From contig NZ_JAUDRJ010000003.1 of the NCBI RefSeq assembly GCF_030382115.1, forward strand, positions 2,192,651 through 2,256,650: a DNA stretch of 64,000 bases. Reading direction: 5' to 3'. Position numbers and translations under genes: made by a program. This DNA is from Nostoc sp. GT001. Its GTDB lineage: Bacteria; Cyanobacteriota; Cyanobacteriia; Cyanobacteriales; Nostocaceae. Below are positions 43,414 through 53,030 of the stretch, piece by piece. The notes below the pieces were generated by a model that had not been told where the DNA came from, searched no databases, and worked only from the letters and a program-made list of their open reading frames with translations. Position 1 is the first letter of the stretch. Each line of letters starts with the position of its first letter.

Positions 43414-45483
43414 TTAATTCTCAACGAATGATTTCAACCGGGCTGTAACTCTTAATTTACTAAGTCTTCTTACTAGTAAAAGAGCTTGTTGTTTATATAA
43501 TGCTGTTGGTAGCAGTCCAGGCAAATTATGCATCAACTCTCTAGCAGTGCCGATGTTACATCCTGATATTATACTTATTTCATTTGCACCATCAAAAATA
43601 GCATCTTGAGCTAAAACTTTCTCAATCTGTACTTGCCAATTTCGAGGAAACATTTCACCTCGTTCAATCCGCTGGAGGCTATGACTATTTGCCAGAACAA
43701 TCAGGCGATCGCCAACAGTCAGTTGTGTATGATCGGCAGGCATTAATTTAACAGGCGATCGCTTGAGGCTTTGATATAAAATTGGTACAACTCCATAACC
43801 ATAGGCAACCTCAGCCAATAGTAATCCATTCAGTGTATCTCCAGCTTCAATCATGTACTCTACTACCAAAATAGTTTGAGTATCGAAGTTAAATAAGCTG
43901 AGAATATTTTCTCCAAAAGCCGCAGCAGCAAATACTTCTGCTGAAATAGCAGAGGTACAAATAACTTGAGCATAAGGAAACAATCGTGCGACATTATCAC
44001 GAAAGTATCGGTCGTAAGTCCGAATGACCACACGAGTTTTAGGACTTTTAGCATATGCCATCAAAGCTATTTCCAAATTTTCCATGTCATCATCCGTAAC
44101 GACAACGACACTTTTACTATTAGCGAGATTTACCTTATCTAAAGCATCGGTAATATTATCAATAATCAGTGGTATTTTGTTGAGAAAATCGGCGTTAAGT
44201 GCTGTGCTACTAATACCCACCACAGGCTGCTTGAATTCTTGTAACAAAGCCGCGACTCGCTGACCGACTCGATTTAATCCAATAAGTACAACATGGTCTT
44301 TTTGGGGGATTGATGGCTGGTAATTATTAAAAAACTGGAACCTTGAACTTAACAGAGTATCAGTTAGCAACGCATATAAAACCCCAACAAAACCTATACC
44401 AGTTACAGTTAGCGCGAGGCTAAACAATCGCAACCATCCTGGCATATTTTCAGCTGGCTCTGGTGGCGTTTTAAAATTAACACCACCAAAGACATCTCCA
44501 TATCCTCCCAAAAGCAAGACAGCAATTGCATAAAATGCTTCTATTATGTTACTTTCAGGATAATTTAAGATATAAATAATTGTTCCAAAACACCAAAGAA
44601 AAAGTACTGTAATTCCACAAATAATTGCCACCCGCAAACTCTGATAACGAGAGAATGTCCGCGAGAGATATACTATTTTATTTTTTAAATTTTTCCAGGT
44701 TCTACCTAATACAATCTCTTGCCATAACTGCTGCCAGTTATGTTTACGCACAGTAGCAATTTGTTTTAAACTTTTAAGCTGCTCTGTAACTTCAATATAA
44801 ATAATAGTATCACCTGGTTTTAATGTCGCTTCTGGTTCCCAATGATGAAATTCTTTAGGCAAAGGAGATGAATCATTAGCGTAATTTAAAACCCGACGAT
44901 ATAAAGTATTTAATTCATGTATATGCCATTTATTAGCCCAGTTATCACTTATTTTTATCTGACGCTTTACTACCCGAAATTGACGTTCTTCCAGTTGGAA
45001 ATATCCAAGATTGTCATCTCCAAGGGCTGCCAGAGCAAAGCCAGAAGCGGAAATTTGATTCGGCTCAAAAGCAATAAAATTACCAAGGGTCTGACTTAAC
45101 AGTTCATTGAGATTTTGTTTATCAGAACGTACAACCAGGCGAACTTGAGGATTTAAAAGCCTTGCCGCAAAGGCAGCTTCTATATTTACCCGTTCATTGC
45201 TAGTGACTAAAAGTACAGTTCGACACCGAGAAATATTTGCCTGTTCTAAAACACTGCTCTGACGACAATCTCCGATGAATAAGTTTTCTAATAAACTTAA
45301 TAAATTTGGTATTTCCAAATATTGGGGTTGTTCTTGATCAATAGCATTGACAACAGCACCATACTCTTTTAGGACTGCAACGCAATGCTGACCCAAACTT
45401 CCTAGCCCACAAACTAAAAACTGATCTAGTTTTGTCTGAGAATCTTCAACAGGCTGGTAATTACTTTCTGATGATGGCAGCAT
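43414..45483 (-). CDS. RCK-domain potassium channel family protein (TrkA-N / ion channel / TrkA-N)
   Basis: The start at MLPSSESNY (45483; 45504 possible) gives 689 aa. The first NAD-binding RCK domain ('QFLVCGLGSLGQHCVAVL') spans about 20-230. Two hydrophobic helices enclose a pore-like loop 'IAVLLLGGYGDVFGG' (about 290-380), then a second RCK domain starts at 'HVVLIGLNRVGQRVAALL' with a TrkA-C-type tail. The pore loop reads GGYGD where K+ channels have GYGD, which supports potassium selectivity. It is a large, cyanobacterial-style fusion. Confidence 0.82.
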   Translation of the reverse strand: MLPSSESNYQPVEDSQTKLDQFLVCGLGSLGQHCVAVLKEYGAVVNAIDQEQPQYLEIPNLLSLLENLFIGDCRQSSVLEQANISRCRTVLLVTSNERVNIEAAFAARLLNPQVRLVVRSDKQNLNELLSQTLGNFIAFEPNQISASGFALAALGDDNLGYFQLEERQFRVVKRQIKISDNWANKWHIHELNTLYRRVLNYANDSSPLPKEFHHWEPEATLKPGDTIIYIEVTEQLKSLKQIATVRKHNWQQLWQEIVLGRTWKNLKNKIVYLSRTFSRYQSLRVAIICGITVLFLWCFGTIIYILNYPESNIIEAFYAIAVLLLGGYGDVFGGVNFKTPPEPAENMPGWLRLFSLALTVTGIGFVGVLYALLTDTLLSSRFQFFNNYQPSIPQKDHVVLIGLNRVGQRVAALLQEFKQPVVGISSTALNADFLNKIPLIIDNITDALDKVNLANSKSVVVVTDDDMENLEIALMAYAKSPKTRVVIRTYDRYFRDNVARLFPYAQVICTSAISAEVFAAAAFGENILSLFNFDTQTILVVEYMIEAGDTLNGLLLAEVAYGYGVVPILYQSLKRSPVKLMPADHTQLTVGDRLIVLANSHSLQRIERGEMFPRNWQVQIEKVLAQDAIFDGANEISIISGCNIGTARELMHNLPGLLPTALYKQQALLLVRRLSKLRVTARLKSFVEN

Positions 45484-45602
45484 ATAATACCGCCAATGAT
45501 ACACATTATTTAACTAATATTATTTATATCGTAGAATACCAAAGATATTGACTCACAGCAAAAATGGTATTATTAATTTAATGAAAAACTATCAATGGTG
45601 AT

Positions 45603-45722
45603 GGAGCTCGCCAAAACCGCCTTTCCAAACGGATAAATTCTGATATGGAAGGCTGATGGCTCCTACTTTCTTCGCTAACTGCGGGAGAGTAGGGCTTGGC
45701 TAAAAGCATTACCTGACTCTCC
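45603..45722 (+). ncRNA. structured leader upstream of the antiporter (candidate riboswitch)
   Basis: GGAGC (45603-45607) pairs with GCTCC (45659-45663), enclosing a CCTTTCC/GGAAGG hairpin (45620 and 45647). Then GGAGAGTAGG (45684-45693) can pair either with CCTACTTTC upstream (45662-45670) or with CCTGACTCTCC downstream (45712-45722). These pairings exclude each other, as in a switching RNA. The start codon is at 45768. I cannot assign it to a named riboswitch class. Confidence 0.5.
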
Positions 45723-45767
45723 TGTAGAAAGTGTAAATCTACAAATCGCGCCTCAAGGAGTCATGGA

Positions 45768-47417
45768 ATGCTAGCCAGTGTATTGTGGATTTTAATGATG
45801 GGCTTTTTTGTCGGTCAACTTGCCCGTCGTTTAGGCGCTCCGCCTTTAATTGGGATGATTTTAGTGGGGATTATTCTCGGCCCCCAAGTTCGGAATGTCA
45901 TCAGTGAAGATGTGCTGGGTGCTGCTGATGAGTTAAGAACTTTGGCGGTAATGATTATTTTAATGAAAGCCGGACTGGGCTTAGATAGAGAAAAACTGGC
46001 TCAACAGGGAACTGTGGCGCTGCGCTTGGGATTTTTGCCAGCAGCAACAGAAGCGATCGCGATCGCAATTACCGCTATGATAATTTTTAAATTTGACTTT
46101 CCCACCGGATTACTCTTGGGTTGTGTGATTGGCGCTGAATCTCCGGCTGTAATTGTCCCAGGAATGCTGAGGTTGAAAAGTTTAGGTTGGGGTGTCACAA
46201 AAGGAATTCCCGATGCAATTTTAACTGGTAGTGCTTTATCTGATGTGCTGCTATTACTAGTCTTCAGCTTACTGCTAAGTTTCTTAGGTGACGGAGGTGT
46301 TGAGCAGATTACCCTACCTGGGGGATTGACTTTGACTGCTCTCCAACTGCTGCCGTTCCAAATTATCATGCAAATATTGCTGGGAGTCTTGTTTGGCTAT
46401 TTAGCAGCCCGTTTATTAGTTTTACTATTAACTAAACAAAACTGGACTCAAAATACCGTTCAAGATACTGTGATTGCTGCCAGTTTAGCTTTATTCTTGG
46501 TAATTAGCGCTCATGCTTTGCCTTACTTTTCTGGCTATTTAGCAGCAATGGCGATGGGGTTTTTCTTAATTGAATTAGATGCTCCCTTAGCCCGAAGATT
46601 ACGCGGCGGTTTTGACAGTTTATGGATAGTCGCGGAGATTTTTTTGTTTGTCTTGTTAGGGGCAACTATTCAACTACAAGTATTAGAAAAGATTCTGTTA
46701 CCTGGCATTATAATTCTGGCAATCGGTTTACTAATTGGTCGAATGCTGGGCTGGTATCTTTCAACCTTGGGTAGTAATTGGAATTGGCGAGAAAGATTAT
46801 TTCTGCTACCAGGAAACTCAGCAAAAGCTACAGTCCAAGCTGCCATTGGGGCAATACCCCTCTCCCAAGGAATTGCCGGAGGTGAGATAATTTTAGCGAT
46901 CGCAGCTCTATCAATTTTAATCACAGCACCATTAGGCGCGTGGGCAACTATGACCTTTGCGCCGAAATTGCTTACCAAAGGCGAAGTTGACCCCACCAAG
47001 GTAACAGTTGCTACTCGTACAGTATTGCTGGCAGCCGTAGATACATCGAGTTTAGCCACAGAAGTTTTAACCAAAGTCGCAGATTTAGCACGCCGCAGTA
47101 ATGGGGAAGCGATCGTTTTGCATGTAGTTAACACTTCAAACCAGCAAGATATAGAACAAATAAAAGAACAAAGCAAACAGTTGTTATCTGATATCAGGTA
47201 TGAATTTTTGACTGTTACAGGCGCGATTCCAGAAGAGATTATTCGCATTGCCGAGGAGTATCGTGTCACTGCGATCGTGATGGGAAAACGCGGACATCAA
47301 CCTTGGGAAAAAGTGCTTATTGGCTCAGTATCACAAGCAGTCTTAGAAGCCAGCCCAATACCTGTAATCTTGCTAGAAAATCGTCAGCATAATGAAATTT
47401 TGGATTTTAGATTTTAG
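45768..47417 (+). CDS. monovalent cation:proton antiporter with C-terminal UspA domain
   Basis: This 549-aa protein starts at MLASVLWIL with AAGGAG upstream. Eleven to thirteen membrane helices of the CPA1/CPA2 type are followed by a cytoplasmic universal-stress-protein domain (about 415-545: 'VLLAAVDTSSLATEVL', 'AIVMGKRGHQPWEKVLIGS', 'ASPIPVILLE'). The acid pair in the core ('VIGAESPAVIVPG') fits Na+/H+ or K+/H+ exchange. The long leader with a possible switching RNA suggests ion- or nucleotide-dependent control. A ClC gene follows in the same direction. Confidence 0.88.
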   Translation: MLASVLWILMMGFFVGQLARRLGAPPLIGMILVGIILGPQVRNVISEDVLGAADELRTLAVMIILMKAGLGLDREKLAQQGTVALRLGFLPAATEAIAIAITAMIIFKFDFPTGLLLGCVIGAESPAVIVPGMLRLKSLGWGVTKGIPDAILTGSALSDVLLLLVFSLLLSFLGDGGVEQITLPGGLTLTALQLLPFQIIMQILLGVLFGYLAARLLVLLLTKQNWTQNTVQDTVIAASLALFLVISAHALPYFSGYLAAMAMGFFLIELDAPLARRLRGGFDSLWIVAEIFLFVLLGATIQLQVLEKILLPGIIILAIGLLIGRMLGWYLSTLGSNWNWRERLFLLPGNSAKATVQAAIGAIPLSQGIAGGEIILAIAALSILITAPLGAWATMTFAPKLLTKGEVDPTKVTVATRTVLLAAVDTSSLATEVLTKVADLARRSNGEAIVLHVVNTSNQQDIEQIKEQSKQLLSDIRYEFLTVTGAIPEEIIRIAEEYRVTAIVMGKRGHQPWEKVLIGSVSQAVLEASPIPVILLENRQHNEILDFRF

Positions 47418-47477
47418 ATTGAAAGATAAATCTAAAATAAAGTAATTTCGGGATTCTACTTTAATTACGATTTTTTT

Positions 47478-48806
47478 ATGAAAAAACTACGTCAATTTGA
47501 ACCTTTTATTGCCTTACCCCACCTAATCAAATGGCTGCCAATTTCTGCTGTAGTTGGCATTCTGGCTGGAACTGCTTCTGCGGCTCTTTTAGCATCATTG
47601 GAATGGGCAACTGATTGGCGAGAATCACATCGCTGGATTATCGCCTTCCTTCCCCTTGGCGGCTTCTTAAGTGGTTGGATTTATCATCGATTTGGTCGGA
47701 CTGTAGAAGCTGGAAATAACCTTTTACTTGAAGAAATTCATAATCCCAAAAAAGTTATTCCCTTCCGCATGGCTCCTCTTGTGTTACTAGGAACAGACCT
47801 CACCCATTTTTTTGGTGGTTCAGTCGGTCGTGAAGGTACAGCATTACAAATGGGTGCTTCTTTGGCAGATCAGGTAACTAAAATACTGCATTTTAAAGGG
47901 GCTAATCGGCGAATTTTATTAACAGCAGGTATAAGTGGAGGATTCGCTTCAGTGTTCGGTACTCCCTTAGCTGGAACCGTATTTGGTCTGGAAGTTTTAG
48001 CAATTGGTAGGATTCATTATGATGCTCTTTTTCCTTCTTTGATTGCTGCGATCGTTGGTAATCAAGTCACCTTACTATTGGGTTTACATCATACCGCATA
48101 CCGACACGCTCCGTTAATACCGACGCTCACAATTTGGGGACTAATTTCTGCAATTATTGCAGGTGTAATCTTTGGAATTGTAGCGAGATTTTTTGCTAAA
48201 GTAACTCACAAAATCAGCCATTTGTTTAAAACCAAGATATCTTATCCTCCAATGCGTCCTTTTATAGGCGGTGCGATAATAGCAGCAATTGTTGGGTTGA
48301 GTGGAACAACCAAATACATTGGGCTTGGTATTCCAACAATCGTTGATTCCTTCTATACTCAGCTACCTCCTTGGGATTTTGCAGCCAAACTAGGCTTGAC
48401 TGCTTTAACTTTAGGTGCAGGTTTTAAGGGTGGAGAAGTGACACCTTTGTTTTTTATTGGTGCAACTTTAGGTAATGCTTTGTCGTTGCTTTTAGCATTA
48501 CCTGCACCACTGTTAGCAGGAATGGGATTTGTGGGTGTGTTTGCGGGTGCAGCAAATACACCTTTAGCATCAACCTTAATGGGAATTGAATTATTTGGTC
48601 TGGAATCGGGGGTATTTATTGCTATTGGCTGTGTAGTGAGCTATTTATTTTCCGGTCATTCTGGAATTTATTCTGCACAGCGTATTGGGTTGAGCAAATA
48701 CTCTGCTGTATATTTAGAAGAAGGGGTGACTTTGGCTAATTATGGGCAACCGAAAATTGATTTACCTGATGATAGTGAAGAAGGAGGAAGTAATGCTCAG
48801 GAATAA
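47478..48806 (+). CDS. ClC-family chloride channel/antiporter (second copy)
   Basis: This 442-aa protein has ClC blocks 'FGGSVGREGTALQMGASLAD' with the gating Glu, 'GFASVFGTPLAGTVFGLE' and 'GGEVTPLFFIGATLG'. The first Cl- coordinating GSGIP motif is not evident, unlike typical ClC proteins. It is only distantly similar to the copy at 38737, so this is not a recent duplication. It lies 60 bp after the antiporter and may give charge balance to it. Confidence 0.87.
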   Translation: MKKLRQFEPFIALPHLIKWLPISAVVGILAGTASAALLASLEWATDWRESHRWIIAFLPLGGFLSGWIYHRFGRTVEAGNNLLLEEIHNPKKVIPFRMAPLVLLGTDLTHFFGGSVGREGTALQMGASLADQVTKILHFKGANRRILLTAGISGGFASVFGTPLAGTVFGLEVLAIGRIHYDALFPSLIAAIVGNQVTLLLGLHHTAYRHAPLIPTLTIWGLISAIIAGVIFGIVARFFAKVTHKISHLFKTKISYPPMRPFIGGAIIAAIVGLSGTTKYIGLGIPTIVDSFYTQLPPWDFAAKLGLTALTLGAGFKGGEVTPLFFIGATLGNALSLLLALPAPLLAGMGFVGVFAGAANTPLASTLMGIELFGLESGVFIAIGCVVSYLFSGHSGIYSAQRIGLSKYSAVYLEEGVTLANYGQPKIDLPDDSEEGGSNAQE

Positions 48807-48964
48807 TTTATTGATGCATGAATGGATAATTGGGAAAGTGTATAGTTTACCGTTGTAGGCATCGCATAGTCAGAGTAGTCATATTTTATGTGCGATAACC
48901 GCTATGCTTAACTTATATATTTGCGATCGTTTCACAAATATGCTGTTTAGGATAAAAAGTTACT

Positions 48965-50215
48965 ATGCTCATAGAGTTTAGTATTGGCAATTACCGATCT
49001 TTTAAGGATAAAGTTACCTTTAGTATGGTGGCTGCCAATATTGTTGCCAAAGAAAAAGAACTTGATGAAAACAATGTTTTTGCGATAGATGATGATCTAA
49101 AATTACTCAAAAGTGCTGCAATTTATGGTGCTAATGCTAGTGGCAAAAGTAATCTTGCGAAAGCTTTGAGCTTCATGAAGTGGTTTATGATTAATTCCTC
49201 TAAGGAAACTCAAAGTACAGAAAAAATAGGAGTTGAGCCATTTGAGCTAAGTACAGAAACTGAAGCACAACCATCTTTTTTTGAAATTGTGTTTTTATTA
49301 GATGCTATCAAGTATAGATATGGGTTTGAAGCTAATCAAAAAAGAGTTATTTCTGAATGGTTATCTTACGTTCCTAACACAAGAAAAACTCCTCTTTTTG
49401 AGCGAGTTTCTGAAGGAAATTCGCGTAAGCTAAAATATCTATCTAAAAAGTTTAAAGCTCAGGGTATTTACCCAAAAACTAGGAGTAATGCACTTTTTCT
49501 ATCAGTAGCTGCTCAATTTAATGTTGAAATAGCTGAGAGAATACTAGATTGGCTTACAAAAAAAGTAAATATAGTTTCAGGTTTAGATGATCAAGAGCAT
49601 TTGATTCATACAGTAAGTTATTTAGCCAGAAATAATGATAATAAATCAGAAATCATTCAGTTAATTAAACAACTAGATTTAGGCATTAAACAAATAAGAA
49701 TAAAGCAAGCAGAAATTATCCCTATAGAACAAAGCTCTTATCATTTCAAAACAGAAAATTTAATTAAGACAGGGCATCAAAAATTTGACAAAAAAGGTAA
49801 TTATGTTTCTATAAAATTCTTCGATTTAGAAAATCAAGAATCGGAGGGAACTAAAAAAATAATTTCTATTGCTGGACTTTTGGTAGATACTCTTAAATAT
49901 GGCAAAGTTTTAATATTTGATGAATTGGATGCGAGACTTCACCCGCTAATCAGCAAAGCAATTGTTGAATTATTTAATTCAATAAAGACAAATTCTAATA
50001 ATGCACAACTAATATTTATGACTGATGACACCAATTTGCTCAGTAATAAAATATTTCGGAGAGATCAGATTTGGTTTACTGAGAAAAACAAATATGGTGC
50101 TACAGATTTATATTCCTTAGTTGAATATAAAATACGGAATGATGCCTCTTTTGAAAGTGACTATCTTAAAGGCAGATATGGTGCTATTCCATTTATTGGT
50201 GAGCCTAATGCCTAG
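48965..50215 (+). CDS. rloA: RloA-like AAA ATPase of an AbiL-type defence pair
   Basis: This 416-aa ATPase of the ABC/OLD/AAA15 type starts with 'IGNYRSFKDKVTFSM' and has Walker A 'IYGANASGKSNLAKAL'. A long helical insert follows, then 'VLIFDELDARLHPLISKAI' (Walker B, D-loop) and 'LIFMTDDTNLLS' (H-loop region, with Asp replacing the usual His-Asn). Its last 8 bases overlap the start of the TOPRIM partner. Such ATPase plus RloB pairs are known as AbiL-like phage defence. Confidence 0.85.
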   Translation: MLIEFSIGNYRSFKDKVTFSMVAANIVAKEKELDENNVFAIDDDLKLLKSAAIYGANASGKSNLAKALSFMKWFMINSSKETQSTEKIGVEPFELSTETEAQPSFFEIVFLLDAIKYRYGFEANQKRVISEWLSYVPNTRKTPLFERVSEGNSRKLKYLSKKFKAQGIYPKTRSNALFLSVAAQFNVEIAERILDWLTKKVNIVSGLDDQEHLIHTVSYLARNNDNKSEIIQLIKQLDLGIKQIRIKQAEIIPIEQSSYHFKTENLIKTGHQKFDKKGNYVSIKFFDLENQESEGTKKIISIAGLLVDTLKYGKVLIFDELDARLHPLISKAIVELFNSIKTNSNNAQLIFMTDDTNLLSNKIFRRDQIWFTEKNKYGATDLYSLVEYKIRNDASFESDYLKGRYGAIPFIGEPNA

Positions 50216-50822
50216 AAATAATTCAAGGAGATCATCATCTCGTGGATATACCGATAGAAAAGTTGAAACAAGAGAGCTTAGGCAAATATTTTTAATTATT
50301 TGTGAAGGTGAAAAAACCGAGCCAAATTACTTCATGAGCTTTCGCGTTTCCACAACTGTGAAAAAGATTGATGTTAGAGGATTTGGATACAATCCAAGTA
50401 AACTAGTACAAGAAGCTAAAGAATTAAAAGCTCAAGGAGATTACGATCAAATTTGGTGCGTATTTGATAGGGATGATGAGCCTAAGCAAGATTTTAACAA
50501 CGCCATTGCAAACGCTGAAAGAGAAGGATTTCAAGTTGCTTATTCTAATGAAGCTTTTGAATTATGGTATGTATTGCATTTTGAGTTTTTAAATACTGGA
50601 CTTCCTCGCAAGGATTATATCGATAAATTAGAGAAATTACTTGGATACAAATATAAAAAAAATAGTGCAACCATCTATGAAGAAATAGAAAATCGTCAAT
50701 CTACTGCCATCAAACACGCTAAAAGTCTTCTGAAGCAATATAATCATCCCAATCCAGTAAATGATAATCCTTCAACAACAGTACATCTTTTAATTGAGGA
50801 GCTAAACAAATTCATTCGATAA
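50208..50822 (+). CDS. rloB: RloB-like TOPRIM protein
   Basis: The start at MPRNNSRRS (50208) overlaps the ATPase stop, giving 204 aa. The N-terminus is basic. TOPRIM residues are Glu in 'LIICEGEKTEPNYF' and the Asp pair in 'IWCVFDRDDEP'. 'FQVAYSNEAFELWYVLHF' is the characteristic third RloB block. In the related PARIS and AbiL systems the TOPRIM protein is the nuclease toxin released by the ATPase. Complete pair; activity is an inference. Confidence 0.88.
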   Translation: MPRNNSRRSSSRGYTDRKVETRELRQIFLIICEGEKTEPNYFMSFRVSTTVKKIDVRGFGYNPSKLVQEAKELKAQGDYDQIWCVFDRDDEPKQDFNNAIANAEREGFQVAYSNEAFELWYVLHFEFLNTGLPRKDYIDKLEKLLGYKYKKNSATIYEEIENRQSTAIKHAKSLLKQYNHPNPVNDNPSTTVHLLIEELNKFIR

Positions 50823-50884
50823 TTCTTATCTTTTAGATTACATCAATTATTGTTTACACCATCCAGTGGCTACTTTATTATTTA

Positions 50885-51484
50885 CTAAATCATCGCTTCC
50901 AATTCTTCCAAAGCTTGAAAACTTCCTACTTGCCAACTACGTTCCACCGCAGCAGGGATAATCTCAGTAATAGCTATATCTGCAAAATTAGGACTGGTAT
51001 TAGATTTTATGTATTTCCCATCTCTCAGCAAATAAATAGAAAGGTTTCCGTTATCGTAAACCCATAATTCTGGGACTTTAATGGCTTCATAAGCATCAAG
51101 AGTAGTTTTCGATGTGACATCAGTCTCAATCGCTAAATCTGGCGGCGGATCATCAAGCTGCAAGCGGCGATGACCAATCATTTGTTGATAATTCTGAATA
51201 TAAAAGCAAGCATCAGGTTCAACTCCTGCTACACCTTGCCGTTTAAAGGTGGTGGAACCAAAAGGTTGATATCTGATATCTTTAGCTTTCAGCAATATTT
51301 TGACAATATCAGAAATTAAATCTTTGGGAATTTCATGTTCTGGTAAAGGAGCCATAATTTCTAAAGTACCCTGGCTGTAGGCAATTCGGGTGGTTCTTTT
51401 TTCTCCTAATTCTTCTAAAATAGATTCAAATTCTTGCCAGCTAACATCAGGAATTGTCACCGTGCTACCAGGTGCTAATTGCAT
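50885..51484 (-). CDS. Uma2-family (DUF820) putative restriction-like endonuclease
   Basis: The start at MQLAPGSTV (51484) gives 199 aa; an upstream Met at 51550 would translate a short AT-rich repeat. The PD-(D/E)XK pattern is seen as 'GVEPDACFYI' (PD) and 'PDLAIETDVTSKT' (E-x-D...K). Uma2 genes are very abundant in cyanobacteria, and their targets are unknown. It stands next to the defence pair, but this family is so common that the link may be chance. Confidence 0.85.
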   Translation of the reverse strand: MQLAPGSTVTIPDVSWQEFESILEELGEKRTTRIAYSQGTLEIMAPLPEHEIPKDLISDIVKILLKAKDIRYQPFGSTTFKRQGVAGVEPDACFYIQNYQQMIGHRRLQLDDPPPDLAIETDVTSKTTLDAYEAIKVPELWVYDNGNLSIYLLRDGKYIKSNTSPNFADIAITEIIPAAVERSWQVGSFQALEELEAMI

Positions 51485-51636
51485 CTGGCTAACAGCTTTG
51501 AAAACGGGGATAGCAGCAGTCACATCGCTTCGCTCCAATTCAAAATTCAAAATTCAAAATCTATCAGGTTGCGGTGGATAATACAGCCCACCGTAACCTT
51601 TAGACTAATAGAATGAGTTTAACAAAAGCGATCGCT

Positions 51637-52873
51637 CTACACCTTAAACTTCTCTGTAATCCGCTTCATCGCCTCTTCGACATTCTCCCGGCTGTTAAAC
51701 GCCGAAATCCGGAAGTAACCTTCACCCGCAGCACCAAAGCCAGAACCGGGTGTTCCTACAACGTTCACGGTTTGCAGCAACTTATCAAAGAATTCCCAAC
51801 TGGATAAACCATTAGGCGTTTTCACCCAAACGTAAGGTGCATTCACGCCACCATAAACTGATAATCCGGCGGCTGTGAGTTTCTCGCGGATAATTTTGGC
51901 GTTTTCTAGATAGAAATTCACCAATCCTTTGATTTGCGCTTGTCCTTCTTCGGAGTAAACCGCTTCGGCTCCTCGTTGGATGATATAAGAAACGCCGTTG
52001 AATTTGGTAGACTGGCGACGATTCCACAGTTTCCACAGTTCGACATCGGAACCATCGGCGGCTTTTGCTGTGAGTGTCTTCGGTACTACGGTTAACGCGC
52101 AACGGGTTCCTGTAAAACCTGCGTTCTTGGAAAAAGACCGAAATTCGATCGCAACATCTCTTGCACCTTCAATTTCATAAATTGAGTGGGGAATTGACGG
52201 ATCAGTAATGTAAGCTTCGTAGGCTGCATCAAAGAAAATAATCGAGTTATTAGCTTTGGCATAGTCTACCCATGCTTTGAGATATTCCTTAGTAGCAGTT
52301 GCGCCAGTGGGGTTATTGGGAAAGCAGAGATAAATTAAATCGACTTTCTTTGAGGGAATCTCGGCGGTGAAGTTGTTATCAGCCGTAATTGGTAGATAAA
52401 CTAAACCCTCAAATTCGCCTTTATCGTTGGCATCCCCAGTATTTCCCACCATAACGTTAGTGTCTACATACACAGGGTAAACTGGGTCAGTTACGGCAAT
52501 TATGTTGTCATGACCAAAGATTTCTAGAATGTTGCTTGGTGTCGCACTTGGAACCATCGGAGATAAAGATTTCGGAAGCATCTATATTGGCTCCCCGTGC
52601 TTGGAAATCGTGAGTAGCAATTTTCTCCCGTAACCAAGCGTAGCCTTGCTCTGGGCCGTAGCCTTTGAAGGTATTGCGATCGCCCATTTCTTCCACAGCT
52701 TTAATCATCGCTGTACGGCAAGCCTCTGGCAGAGGTTCAGTAACATCGCCAATGCCCAGCCGAATGATTTTAGCATCAGGATTCGCTTCTGCAAAGACAT
52801 TCACCCGCCGAGCAATTTCTGGAAACAGATAACCCGCTTTCAGTTTCAGGTAGTTGTCGTTAATGGTTGCCAT
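51637..52873 (-). pseudogene. dapL: LL-diaminopimelate aminotransferase, frameshifted
   Basis: The start is at MATINDNYL (52873). The first part runs to '[11 protein letters not shown]', then leaves frame; the rest resumes with '[20 protein letters not shown]' and ends at 51637. An extra base at 52535-52537 (ACC-AAGC instead of ACC-AGC) explains it. Other blocks are intact: '[16 protein letters not shown]', PLP lysine in '[14 protein letters not shown]' and '[13 protein letters not shown]'. The enzyme makes LL-diaminopimelate from tetrahydrodipicolinate for lysine and cell wall, so it should be essential. A base-calling error is the first explanation to test. Confidence 0.9.
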
Positions 52874-52960
52874 AGTAAATACAAAAAACGCCCTCAAATA
52901 GCTTACTGCTAATTTATGAGGGCGATAACTTTGTTGTGGGGAGTTAGAAGTGGAGAGTTA

Positions 52961-53030
52961 GGAGTTAGGAGTTAGGAGTTAGGAGTTAGGAGTTAGGAGT
53001 TAGGAGTTAGGAGTTAGGAGTTAGGAGTTA
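52961..53030 (+). repeat. tandem heptanucleotide repeat (GGAGTTA)x10
   Basis: Ten exact GGAGTTA units run without interruption. This is a long-tandem heptamer array (STRR) typical of heterocystous cyanobacteria. On the minus strand it reads into the last codons of the NADH dehydrogenase gene. A second heptamer run, CCCAATG, follows at 53048-53085. Confidence 0.95.
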
